The position numbers and the translations under genes are program-made. From positions 236,145 through 300,144 of the forward strand of contig JAHIQD010000020.1 of NCBI GenBank assembly GCA_018902795.1: a stretch of 64,000 bases of DNA. The letters run 5' to 3'. The notes beneath the pieces are model-generated. The model had not been told where the DNA came from, ran no database searches, and worked only from the letters and a program-made list of their open reading frames with translations. Origin of the DNA: Bacteroidota bacterium. Its GTDB lineage: Bacteria > Bacteroidota > Bacteroidia > Flavobacteriales > Weeksellaceae. Positions within the stretch are counted from its first letter, which is position 1. Each line of letters begins with the position of its first letter. This document shows positions 8,003 through 15,637 of this stretch, piece after piece.

Positions 8003-8859
8003 AACAGTCCCGCAGAGCCCGTAAAGCTCATGTTGACAAGGCAAATGCACTCAGCGTTAAAAAGCAGTGTGAAGTATTGCAGATTTCCCGCAGCTCCCAT
8101 TATTACAGGAAAGTTCCGCAGAGCAGTCTGAATCTGGAACTGATGCGCCTGATTGATGAGGAATTTCTGAACCGTCCATGGAAAGGCGTTCCCAGAATGA
8201 CCAACTGGCTACAGCAGGATATGGGGTATACTATTAACAAAAAGCGAGTGGAAAGGCTTTACCGGCTAATGGGTTTGAGTGCTTCTGCACCGGGACCCGC
8301 CACCTCCAAAAAAGGAAAAGGCAAGAAACACAAGATCTTCCCGTATCTTTTGAGAAATTTAAAAATTACAGCTCCCAATCAGGTTTGGGCAATGGATATT
8401 ACTTACATACCTGTGCAGGGCGGCTATCTTTATCTTTGTGCGGTAATAGATCTGTACAGCAGGTTTGTGGTAGGTTGGAGCCTGAGCAACACGATGACTT
8501 CCGAATGGTGCCGCGATACCGTGGAGACGGCCATTGAAAAATACGGAAGACCGGAAATCTTCAATACCGATCAGGGCAGTCAGTTTACGGCAGATCTCTT
8601 CACCGAATTTATCACCAAGCAGGGAATAGCCTTAAGCATGGATGGCAAAGGACGCGCTCTGGATAATATTTTCATTGAAAGGTTCTGGCGAAGTGTGAAA
8701 TATGAGAATGTATATCTCTATGCTTATCAGGATGGCAGAGCGTGTTTTGAGGGTCTTAAAAAATACATATCATACTACAATAAAGAGAGAAGGCATCAAA
8801 GTCTTGGATATGAAGTACCCGCAGCAATTTATAACCTTTCAAAAAAGATAGCAGCTTAA
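7999..8859 (+). CDS. IS3-family transposase OrfB, DDE integrase
   Basis: 286 residues with an HTH_21-like segment (residues about 40-95) and an rve integrase core. The catalytic triad is visible as WAMDITYIP (Asp), FNTDQGSQFT (Asp) and RALDNIFIERFWRSVKYE (Glu). The end, YNKERRHQSLGY..PA, is typical. The frame is open and full length, so the element may be active. Confidence 0.93.
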   Translation: MKQSRRARKAHVDKANALSVKKQCEVLQISRSSHYYRKVPQSSLNLELMRLIDEEFLNRPWKGVPRMTNWLQQDMGYTINKKRVERLYRLMGLSASAPGPATSKKGKGKKHKIFPYLLRNLKITAPNQVWAMDITYIPVQGGYLYLCAVIDLYSRFVVGWSLSNTMTSEWCRDTVETAIEKYGRPEIFNTDQGSQFTADLFTEFITKQGIALSMDGKGRALDNIFIERFWRSVKYENVYLYAYQDGRACFEGLKKYISYYNKERRHQSLGYEVPAAIYNLSKKIAA

Positions 8860-9010
8860 TGAATATTCACACAGTTTTTCACATTCCCACACTACACGGA
8901 AAAATCTTTGAAGGGATTTTCCCTATGTGGAAATTTGCAAAACTGTTACCCTCAAAACAAACAAAATCAAACTTAACTTTTACAATTTACTGTCCAAACT
9001 TTGGGGGGAA

Positions 9011-9367
9011 CTATAGTATAAAATCCATGCTCCAGGTCACATTAGGATAAATTGGGCGAACCAATGGCTGTTTTATCCGTGCTGGAAGCCGTTTTTTTCT
9101 TTTGTTTCTCAAATTCAGTTTCATTGATTTATAAATCCGGTAAACCCTTTTGTGATTCCATCCAAAGCCTAAATTTTTTAACCGGTTATGCATCATCCAA
9201 AAACCCCAGGTTTGGTTGGAATCTGCAAGCAGAACAAGTTCTCTTCGGATCTCATCATCTGAATTTTTATCTACCTTTCGATAATAAAAAACCGAACTTC
9301 TTAAACTAAATATTTTACACGCCTTGCGTAAACTTACTTTATGGAGTTCTTTCGAATAATCCACCAA
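9011..9367 (-). pseudogene. Truncated OrfB of a second IS3-family element
   Basis: The fragment has the OrfB N-terminal part (KELHKVSLRKACKIF, SVFYYRK, NRLKNLGFGWNHKRVYRIYK, and WSMDF with the first catalytic Asp). It then runs into the right end of the complete IS and stops within that IS's end. The remaining two thirds of OrfB are absent on the far side of the inserted IS, so this is a deletion as well as an interruption. OrfB would be expressed by frameshifting from OrfA near the A-run at about 9396-9403; in that frame the sequence reads KKALTPCEKRELVDYS. Confidence 0.88.
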
Positions 9368-9387
9368 CTCACGCTTCTCACAAGGCG

Positions 9388-9654
9388 TTAAAGCTTTTTT
9401 TCAATGACATCCTTTAAAACAACAATCTCCAAAGTTTGTTCTGCAACAATCTTTTTATACTGAGAAAGTTGCTTCTCCAGCTCCTTCATTTTTGAAAGTT
9501 GCTGCACATCCAATCCGCCATATTTGCTTTTCCATTTGTAAAAAGTAGGCTGGCTGATGCTGTGTTCCCGGCAAATCTCATTCACTGTTTTTCCTTGATT
9601 TTGTTCAGATAAAATCTTGATGATTTGAACTTCTGAAAATTTACTGTTTTTCAT
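9388..9654 (-). CDS. OrfA of the truncated IS3-family element
   Basis: 88 residues: MKNSKFSEVQIIKILSEQ, then an HTH (TVNEICREHSISQPTFYKWKSKYGG), then a coiled coil (MKELEKQLSQYKKIVAEQTLEIVVLKD). It is intact, but its partner OrfB is cut, so the element cannot transpose on its own. The fragment of this element ends near 9712 in TGAAATCTTCCCC on the minus strand, which is probably its outer inverted repeat. Confidence 0.88.
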   Translation of the reverse strand: MKNSKFSEVQIIKILSEQNQGKTVNEICREHSISQPTFYKWKSKYGGLDVQQLSKMKELEKQLSQYKKIVAEQTLEIVVLKDVIEKKL

Positions 9655-9790
9655 TGTCTTCCAAATTTAAAAACTATATTTTTAAATGTTCCGATTTTTG
9701 GGGAAGATTTCAATGGTTTTCCTCAGTTGTTCTTCGTTATATTGACCAAAATTTTTTATCTCAAACCAAAGAACACAAAGGAAAAGTAAT

Positions 9791-9811
9791 TTACTTTCCG
9801 ATACAAAACTT
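9791..9811. other. attL: copy of the mnmE 3' end
   Basis: The stretch TTACTTTCCGATACA-A-AACTT repeats the last 21 bases of mnmE at 27765-27785, where the variable base is G. On the minus strand it reads KFCIGK-stop, as in mnmE, with a synonymous change TTC to TTT. It is the outer boundary of the integrated island. Confidence 0.88.
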
Positions 9812-9937
9812 GCAACCAACTTATAATTAATTGATTATCAATGCTTTAAAATTTCAAAAGAAACATAATAACTACAGAAATAGGCTGTAATAGGAAGGGA
9901 ACAACAAAGCAAGTAGAAAAAGTATTTGTAAAGATAT

Positions 9938-9966
9938 AAAAAAACTGCTTCATTTCTGAAGCAGTT
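9938..9966 (-). terminator. Terminator after the DUF6266 gene
   Basis: The stem AACTGCTTCA / TGAAGCAGTT with a 4-base loop is followed on the minus strand by a run of T residues. It sits 24 bases after the DUF6266 stop. Confidence 0.8.
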
Positions 9967-9989
9967 CCTGACAAGACTATTCAATCACT

Positions 9990-10631
9990 CTACGCAATCG
10001 ACACAGATCCCAAATAAACGCTGTTTGAGACTTTTGAGCCATCTTCGGAGATAAATCCTAGATAGACTTCAAGATTTTCACCTGAATACTCTACAGGCAG
10101 GTTTAGAAGCGCTGAACCGGCTGACCTCGCTGGACCCGCAGTTGTAAATACCGCTTCCCCTCTAACTGCATTAATCGCTACGATCAAAGCTTTGTCGGTC
10201 GCCATTGCACTTCCGGTTCCGGAATTGTTTGTCCAGGTAATGTCAAGTTCTGCAGCAGTTGTTGAAACTGCGGCCCCATCTGCCGGGGTTGTTAAGTTCC
10301 CTCTGGATACCAATGCGTTTGGATAATCAATCGCAAAGTTTGGATACACACCAGTGATCGCGTTGTTCAAATTGTAGGACATTGCAGCATTAAACTGTGT
10401 CATGCCTGAAGCGTACTGTCTGAAGGTTACTTTCAGGAAGTCAGTCATTGGCTGTAAGAACCTCAACACTGTTGAGAATTTGGAACGCTGGTCTACCTGA
10501 CCTGGTGTTCTAGGGTTTGCTACACTTGAAGGTTTGATGCGGAGATAATCAATACCTTTCCAATTTGCGCCTATTACGTTTCCTACTTTGCCTGAAAGAC
10601 CTCCCAGGATTCCCTGTCTTATTTTTCCCAT
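9990..10631 (-). CDS. DUF6266 family protein
   Basis: 213 residues. The N-terminus, MGKIRQGILGGLSGKVGNVI and then GANWKGIDYLRIKPSSVANPRT, is the hallmark of the DUF6266 family found widely in Bacteroidota. The C-terminal half resembles beta-rich repeats (LDITWTNNSGTGSAMATDKALIVAINA). No enzymatic motif is seen and the function is unknown. It is the outermost gene on the attL side of the island, has its own terminator, and is transcribed towards attL. Confidence 0.8.
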   Translation of the reverse strand: MGKIRQGILGGLSGKVGNVIGANWKGIDYLRIKPSSVANPRTPGQVDQRSKFSTVLRFLQPMTDFLKVTFRQYASGMTQFNAAMSYNLNNAITGVYPNFAIDYPNALVSRGNLTTPADGAAVSTTAAELDITWTNNSGTGSAMATDKALIVAINAVRGEAVFTTAGPARSAGSALLNLPVEYSGENLEVYLGFISEDGSKVSNSVYLGSVSIA

Positions 10632-11134
10632 TTTGATATTATTTATTGTTGAATTAATAGATGTTCGGACTTGGTACGGAGTTCACTTGGTTCCGACCTT
10701 CCAATACTAAGATACGTCAAGGATTGTGCAAGTTAAGAGCAATGGTGAGGGTTGCAGTTCTTTGCATTCCTTATCAATTAAAATTTTGGTCAGCAGCTAT
10801 CCTGTCATAAAAAATGACATTTAAATCAAGATAAAGAAGTAAGGGATCTATCTTTTAGCAGGAACTGTGATTAGGAAAACTTATTTGATGGAAAATTTTT
10901 CAAAAGAAAAAAAGAAAAAAAAGAAAGTGCTCTACCCTTCAGGAAGGAAAATGCAGTGCAATATTTTTTTGAAAAAAATATGGCCGTATTTTATTTCACG
11001 GCGGGATTTTTTTCAAAAAACCCGTAAGGGCCTGATATTGTCGCAGCATTTTCCTGACGGTATACCTTTACTTTCTTTTTTTGTTTTTTTTCTGGTAACC
11101 CATCTTGGGTTTTATAAGTAATTTTAAGATAAAA
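10632..11134. other. Gene-free region with a long inverted duplication
   Basis: No supported gene. An 84-codon ORF at 10867-11121 is built of A/T runs and is judged accidental. The notable content is the inverted duplication at 10903-11096, described separately. The promoter of the 11135 gene should lie close to its right end. Confidence 0.55.
10903..11096. repeat. Long imperfect inverted repeat, arms about 80-90 bp
   Basis: Reading outward from the centre near 10992, both arms contain in the same order: CGGC..., TTTTTTTCAAAAAA, ATATTG, GCA(G)CATTTTCC-like, ACTTTC, and a pyrimidine tract of T runs. Examples are GGAAAATGC on the left and GCATTTTCC on the right. The right arm has an extra block CCCGTAAGGGCCTG. 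The arms are diverged copies and not a perfect hairpin. It could be a structured RNA, an origin-like element or a decayed mobile sequence. Confidence 0.6.
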
Positions 11135-11791
11135 ATGGCAAGAAGAAAAGAAAGACCTAAATTCGAACATAAGGCAGGAACGTTGGAATATTTTCATTGT
11201 CTGCAATCCATGTCGAAGTGGAGCGAGTTGCTATACAACATCAAGAATGGTAAGCCTTATAATGATTTCCTGCTGACACTCATTGAAAATGACTTTTACA
11301 ACGCTGAAGGCGGCATAAAGATTAACAAGGTTGCACAACTGACCGGTTTCCCTACAACTAAAGTTACGAAATGGCTGAAGGAAATCTATGATGATATTTT
11401 CATCTGTAATGAGGAACAACCTGAACTGTTCTGTAAACCGCATGAAATCACGGTAACGCTTTCATGTGCATACTTTGACTCATATGGGAATTTTACTCTC
11501 AGTCTACCATCGATACCCAGAAAAGGTGAAACATTCATGTTCCATTTCATGAAAGCGCTGGTGGGTACCGATTACTTTTTTGTAGAGAGTGTGTCGTATG
11601 AAATCGAAGCAAACACTACATCAATCTGTATTTTTCTGAAAGGTGGGGTTTATAGCGAATACCGAGAATTTGCGTTATCCAAGGCTAAGTTTGAAGGCCG
11701 TATCAGATATATGGATGAAGTTGATTTGTTAGACAGTCAAATCGATGACCTGTTGCGTGGAAAAACGCACCGCCAGGTTCTGAATGAATAA
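11135..11791 (+). CDS. Hypothetical island protein
   Basis: About 218 residues from ATG 11135 (MARRKERPKFEHKAGTLEYF); a longer in-frame start at 11105 lies in A/T-rich leader. I do not recognise the family. Residues about 70-90 (INKVAQLTGFPTTKVTKWLKEI) look like a helix-turn-helix, so DNA binding is possible. The middle has beta-rich segments (ITVTLSCAYFDSYGNFTLSLPSIPRKGETFMFHF). It is the only plus-strand gene of the island, divergent from DUF6266, and followed by the long GC-rich non-coding stretch. Confidence 0.6.
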   Translation: MARRKERPKFEHKAGTLEYFHCLQSMSKWSELLYNIKNGKPYNDFLLTLIENDFYNAEGGIKINKVAQLTGFPTTKVTKWLKEIYDDIFICNEEQPELFCKPHEITVTLSCAYFDSYGNFTLSLPSIPRKGETFMFHFMKALVGTDYFFVESVSYEIEANTTSICIFLKGGVYSEYREFALSKAKFEGRIRYMDEVDLLDSQIDDLLRGKTHRQVLNE

Positions 11792-12489
11792 AGGAAGCCG
11801 TTGGAAAGACAGCGGTATGACGGGGCGGAGGAACGACGCAACGGCATACTGCTGTGAGCGGTGACGGAAGCTCGCAGACGGCAGGAATGAATTGGGATTA
11901 AAAATCCAAGAAGGGAATGCCGGCTGTGTGCTGGAGGAACATGGGAAAGTTGTGGGAAAATTATTAAGACTGACTTTGTCTTTGCATTCCGCCTTGTTTC
12001 TTTCGATTTGGAAAACTGCCCGTCGATTTATGACGCGTGCCAAAAAGCGTGCGGAGGGGTGGCCAGCAGCAGGGGTATAAGCGCAGGGATTGGTGCTGTA
12101 TACTCCTGCGGATGTGGGACTGCACACCTTAGAAAAAAGCCGGAACGGAGTGTAGGCGCACTAAACAAGAAGGTGCACCCAACCCGACCAGCGGCACGCC
12201 GAAACAGGTGGGTGTATATTTTTTCAGACGCGAAGGAAAAGTTGAGGGCTGAAAAATATACTCCCACGATGAGGGCTTTTTTGTGACACAAAGGCTGTAG
12301 GCAAATGCAACCCCGAACCGCAAAAAAATATAGCCACCTGGCATTGCCGCTGCATTTTTTTTGTGGTGAGCTTTGTATAGGGTTGTCAGTTGCCGGAAGA
12401 CTGCAGAGCTCGCAAAAAGCCCGAACACCATATAACCGCCCTTAGGATAATCTGCCCGAGTTGAAGTTTCGGTTTCAGTCCGCTATATT
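11792..12489. other. GC-rich non-coding region inside the island
   Basis: About 700 bases with no supported gene. The composition is clearly more GC-rich than the genes on either side. ORFs of 60-130 codons exist on both strands but they overlap each other and match no family. It holds a strong long hairpin at 12209-12266 and several G-rich tracts. In integrative elements such a region often carries the transfer origin or a regulatory RNA; neither can be proven here. Confidence 0.5.
12209..12266. repeat. Long hairpin in the GC-rich island region
   Basis: Left arm TGGGTGTATATTTTTTCAG (12209-12227) pairs with right arm CTGAAAAATATACTCCCA (12249-12266), with one bulge and one mismatch, around a 21-base loop. 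It is too long and T-poor downstream to be an ordinary terminator. Confidence 0.7.
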
Positions 12490-12765
12490 CTAATCGCTGT
12501 CAAATGAGATTCGGAAATTGTCATTGTACAGTTCAGGATTGTCTTTCAATTTTCCAATTACTTCTAAGGAAAAGTGTGGTGAATCGAAGGTGGATTGTCC
12601 ATCCTCATGATCAAGCAGAAATTTTCCGTCTTTATAAATTACCAGTTCATTTTCAGAAAAGTTTGAATCCGCATTGCCATAAGTTACCCGCAGGATGTCG
12701 CCTACAAATATCTTATTATTGTTTTTATCCTTAATGCCTGTAAAATGTCTCTGTAAATCCTTCAT
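12490..12765 (-). CDS. YopX-like protein
   Basis: 91 residues. The N-terminus HFTGIKDKNNNKIFVGDILRV matches the YopX domain pattern 'yTGlkDknGkeIyeGDiv', and the end SLEVIGKLKDNPEL matches its usual 'evIGNiyeNPEL'. YopX-like proteins are small phage and mobile-element proteins of unknown function. It is the last gene of the minus-strand series downstream of the Argonaute. Confidence 0.78.
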   Translation of the reverse strand: MKDLQRHFTGIKDKNNNKIFVGDILRVTYGNADSNFSENELVIYKDGKFLLDHEDGQSTFDSPHFSLEVIGKLKDNPELYNDNFRISFDSD

Positions 12766-12819
12766 GCCTTTCGATTATTTGGTTTCCAGTAACACCGTTA
12801 TTGATCTATGGTACTGAAT

Positions 12820-13374
12820 TTATGTTTTGATTTTATGTCCGCTATTCTTTTTTTTATCTAACTGATACAACAACTTATCAGATTTTTCGAAGGGTATTTT
12901 CTTTTCGTCGCATTTGATGCGTAATTCAGTGAGATATTTCAGATAATATTCAATCTGCTGATCTATATTGGAGAAGTAGGTTTTTAAATCATCGTTCATT
13001 AAAAAACGGTAGGCACGCTGGTCAATGATCTGGTAGATATTGGGGTTTTTGAATCTTAAGATTGTGGAAGCCATTGGCAATCTTATCCCGGGAGTATCAA
13101 GCAGTTTCCATAGCAGTTCCTTTGTTAAATCGATATTGATTTCTTTATCTTCTTTGCTGATTTGATTTAACAGATTCAATGTTTCAGGGTTCAGTTCAGA
13201 ATATCTGTTTACTTTCCAAAGAACGATTTCGTTGATGGTTTCCTGGGTAAAGTCTTCAAATAAACCTTCTAATTTTTCTGTCAGCTTCGGTTGATATTTA
13301 TAGTCTTTCAGTGAAGTATCAATCTCACCAATTTGCATATCACTGATTGTCTTCTTCCCACCCGAGTTCTTCAT
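12820..13374 (-). CDS. Hypothetical protein with HhH-glycosylase-like segment
   Basis: 184 residues from ATG 13374; an alternative ATG at 13338 lies 1 base after the stop of the upstream gene and would give a TGATATG coupling. Residues about 105-145 (LDTPGIRLPMASTILRFKNPNIYQIIDQRAYRFL) resemble the helix-hairpin-helix segment of DNA glycosylase-fold proteins ('GV..pvASaiL....P..y.viD.R...'). No catalytic Lys/Asp pair could be fixed, so activity is uncertain. It is part of the minus-strand gene series behind the Argonaute. Confidence 0.6.
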   Translation of the reverse strand: MKNSGGKKTISDMQIGEIDTSLKDYKYQPKLTEKLEGLFEDFTQETINEIVLWKVNRYSELNPETLNLLNQISKEDKEINIDLTKELLWKLLDTPGIRLPMASTILRFKNPNIYQIIDQRAYRFLMNDDLKTYFSNIDQQIEYYLKYLTELRIKCDEKKIPFEKSDKLLYQLDKKKNSGHKIKT

Positions 13375-13639
13375 CTGCTATTCTGTTTAAGTTTTTAATT
13401 GATTCCGCTGCATCCAGTAATGGTGTCATCAACGCGACAATTTTCTGTACATTGGGGTCATTTACCGACCGTAATAATTTCATGTTAAATTCCATTACAT
13501 CCCCTTTTTCGTATGCTTCTTTGAGGTGAGACAGTTCTCCTTCCCATACCAGGTTGAGGGCACTTGTGAATAACAACTGTTCTGCTTCGTATAGATTATT
13601 GATTGTTTCTAAAAGGTGTTTTCTGTATTCGTGTGTCAT
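13340..13639 (-). CDS. Hypothetical small alpha-helical protein
   Basis: 99 residues, predicted mostly helical and acidic (MTHEYRKHLLETINNLYEAE .. MTPLLDAAESIKNLNRIADE). No family recognised. Its end overlaps the start of the 12820-13374 gene by 35 bases or abuts its alternative start, so the two are translationally coupled and probably work together. Confidence 0.6.
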   Translation of the reverse strand: MTHEYRKHLLETINNLYEAEQLLFTSALNLVWEGELSHLKEAYEKGDVMEFNMKLLRSVNDPNVQKIVALMTPLLDAAESIKNLNRIADEELGWEEDNQ

Positions 13640-13721
13640 CGTTATAGTGCTTTATCATTAAATCAGCTAAATTATGAACTACCAATAATCAAGTATTTTT
13701 TGGACTTATGATGTTTGTATT

Positions 13722-14762
13722 TCAGTGTTTCCATTTGAAGTATTTGAAAGTAGTATTGTTCCGCTCTCCATCTTTACCATACCCACCACTATACTGCTGG
13801 CCGTCCAACTCTACAAAAGATTCGCTGCCGTAGGTTTCAAATGAAAATAAATCCCCACTATATAAAAATTCAATTAACTTATCTGTATCTAGTCTTGATC
13901 TCTTAAAAAACACGTTCTTATCATTTATAAAATTTTCGAACGATATTGATTGATAACATGATTCAAGAATTTCTCTGTCGTTTGTAATTATGTAATCATA
14001 GATTTCAGTGTTATATCTCCTCCTGTACAATTCATTATTTTCCTTAAAAAATTTTAAGAACTCTGCTTTATTTAAAAACTTAATGCGCCAATAGGGAATT
14101 TCGTCATGCTGCGAGAAATCATTGACATATTTTATTTCCTCGTAAAAGCTTGCACGCGTGTAATTTATAGAGTCAGCAATATATCCTGAAGCTATAATTT
14201 GTTTTTGATGCAATAATGAATCTAAATCACAATAAAAATCATTCAGTTGATTCGGAGCTATACTCTTGATGAGGTTTAAATCCTTTATCTTATCTAAAGT
14301 GTTGATAAAAGTTCGAAAAGGATTTTCAACATTTATATAAGTAATTTCTGTAATACCTAAAAAATTCTTTGGAATTATTGGATCTGAAAACGCATTGAAA
14401 AGAATCGTTACACAATCTGTGTCAGATAAGTTGAAATTCTCTTGGTTTAAAAATAAAAGAGATAAAATCCGTCTAATCTTAAGTAGATTATCTTTAATTT
14501 CTTTAAAATAGGTCATTCTGCTATTATCAATAAAAACTTTTTCTAAATGATAATTGCAGAAAAAATCATCGGGAACAGCAGAGACCACTATCGAAATTTC
14601 TGGTACAAAAAAATTGATTGGAAAGAACGATGAATTCGCTGATTTTTCGATACCAAATATCTTATAAAGTAAATTAATTTTAAAATTGTAATCCTGATCG
14701 TTTTTTCTATCGTAAAGAGCATTCTCAATTATTTGCCCGGTCTTCTCACTGGCATATTTCAT
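13722..14762 (-). CDS. Hypothetical protein downstream of the Argonaute
   Basis: 346 residues, very AT-rich coding sequence, no family recognised. There is no signal peptide, no clear transmembrane segment and no obvious nuclease motif. The C-terminal end is Gly/Tyr-rich (VELDGQQYSGGYGKDGERNNTTFKYF). It follows the DUF6011-like gene after 70 bases on the same strand, so it may be in the Argonaute transcription unit. The base composition differs from the Argonaute gene, which suggests a separate origin. Confidence 0.6.
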   Translation of the reverse strand: MKYASEKTGQIIENALYDRKNDQDYNFKINLLYKIFGIEKSANSSFFPINFFVPEISIVVSAVPDDFFCNYHLEKVFIDNSRMTYFKEIKDNLLKIRRILSLLFLNQENFNLSDTDCVTILFNAFSDPIIPKNFLGITEITYINVENPFRTFINTLDKIKDLNLIKSIAPNQLNDFYCDLDSLLHQKQIIASGYIADSINYTRASFYEEIKYVNDFSQHDEIPYWRIKFLNKAEFLKFFKENNELYRRRYNTEIYDYIITNDREILESCYQSISFENFINDKNVFFKRSRLDTDKLIEFLYSGDLFSFETYGSESFVELDGQQYSGGYGKDGERNNTTFKYFKWKH

Positions 14763-14832
14763 CGTTGTATTCTATTTAAAAATTTTAAAAAAGTAGTCGT
14801 CTAATAAAATAGCTTCTATCATAATTGCAATT

Positions 14833-15600
14833 TTACCATCTATAAATATCCCCACGACAAACAGGTCCCATGCCGAAATAAATAGAGTCTGGGTTAGTGA
14901 GTTTTTTCTTACATTTTGAGCACTTACAATTTACAATTGACCCATAATAAGAGCATTCTCCCCCTTCCAAGAATTCAAATATATTAAACCGCATACGGTT
15001 AATAAAATCGTCTTCAACATAACCTAATTCATTAATCCTACCCTGAAGATAACGACGACTGTCGCATACTATCATGTAAGGTTTACTATTGTACTCCGAA
15101 ACTTCAAAACCAATATACTTTGTTTGCCAACCTTTTGTTATTTTGATTGTGTCAAAATCTGGCTCGTGACTATCAATTGTAAACTCACTAAGATTTGGAA
15201 ACGGTAAAAAATTTTCATCGGGACGTTTTTGAATGTTTAAATCGTGGATAAATGTAAGCATCGGTGATCCATATCGTGAAACAAGTTTATTACAAATAGT
15301 ATGTAGAATATACCGTAGCATGAATGCCCGATCTACATTCTGGTGATATATTCTTTGAAATTCCCAGGCGAGTCGACGAACATTTATATTAGAAGCTTTT
15401 TCAATAATCCTTACAACCTGCGCATCAGTGAAATTTGTTGTAAATGAAGATGATGGATCTTCAAACTTGACCGTGCTGAAATAATCCTTTTCAAAATAGG
15501 ATTTTCTTTCCGGCATAACTACTTTATCTGCTTCTTTTTTAACATTTTTCTCCTGTTTTAAAATCTCCAGTGAGGCAAAATCATTCAGTTTTCTCATCAT
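14833..15600 (-). CDS. Protein with C-terminal DUF6011-like zinc ribbon
   Basis: 255 residues. The C-terminus holds CKCSKCKKKLTNPDSIYFGMGPVCRG, a four-cysteine pattern (C-x-C-x2-C ... G.GP.C) like the DUF6011 zinc-binding motif 'C..C.r.L.dp.Si..GiGp.C'. The remainder is unrecognised. DUF6011 segments occur in phage and mobile-element proteins and usually mark nucleic-acid or protein binding. The gene begins 37 bases after the Argonaute stop on the same strand, so co-transcription is likely and it is a candidate Argonaute partner. Confidence 0.65.
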   Translation of the reverse strand: MMRKLNDFASLEILKQEKNVKKEADKVVMPERKSYFEKDYFSTVKFEDPSSSFTTNFTDAQVVRIIEKASNINVRRLAWEFQRIYHQNVDRAFMLRYILHTICNKLVSRYGSPMLTFIHDLNIQKRPDENFLPFPNLSEFTIDSHEPDFDTIKITKGWQTKYIGFEVSEYNSKPYMIVCDSRRYLQGRINELGYVEDDFINRMRFNIFEFLEGGECSYYGSIVNCKCSKCKKKLTNPDSIYFGMGPVCRGDIYRW

Positions 15601-15637
15601 TTAAAAAACGTTTAAATATTAATTACCAACTTATCGA

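Larger units (their letters stand above)
7668..9015 (+). mobile_element. Complete IS3-family insertion sequence
   Basis: Two overlapping reading frames (orfA, orfB) are bounded by matching inverted ends of about 32 bp: TATAGTTCCCCC then G/C-rich variable bases then GGACAGTAA(G/A)TT. The left end starts at 7668 and the right end stops at 9015, total 1348 bp. No target-site duplication is visible: the left flank is ..TTACG and the right flank GTATAAA... This suggests a rearrangement after insertion. Confidence 0.85.

Noticed and set aside
8859..9050. 63-residue ORF after OrfB
   Set aside because: Runs through the right inverted end of the insertion sequence; no family.
10867..11121. 84-residue ORF MIRKTYLMENFSKEKKKKKK...
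   Set aside because: Made of homopolymer runs inside the inverted duplication; no family and no start context.
12008..12431. Overlapping ORFs of 87-100 codons on both strands
   Set aside because: They overlap each other in the GC-rich non-coding stretch, with odd composition and no recognisable domain.
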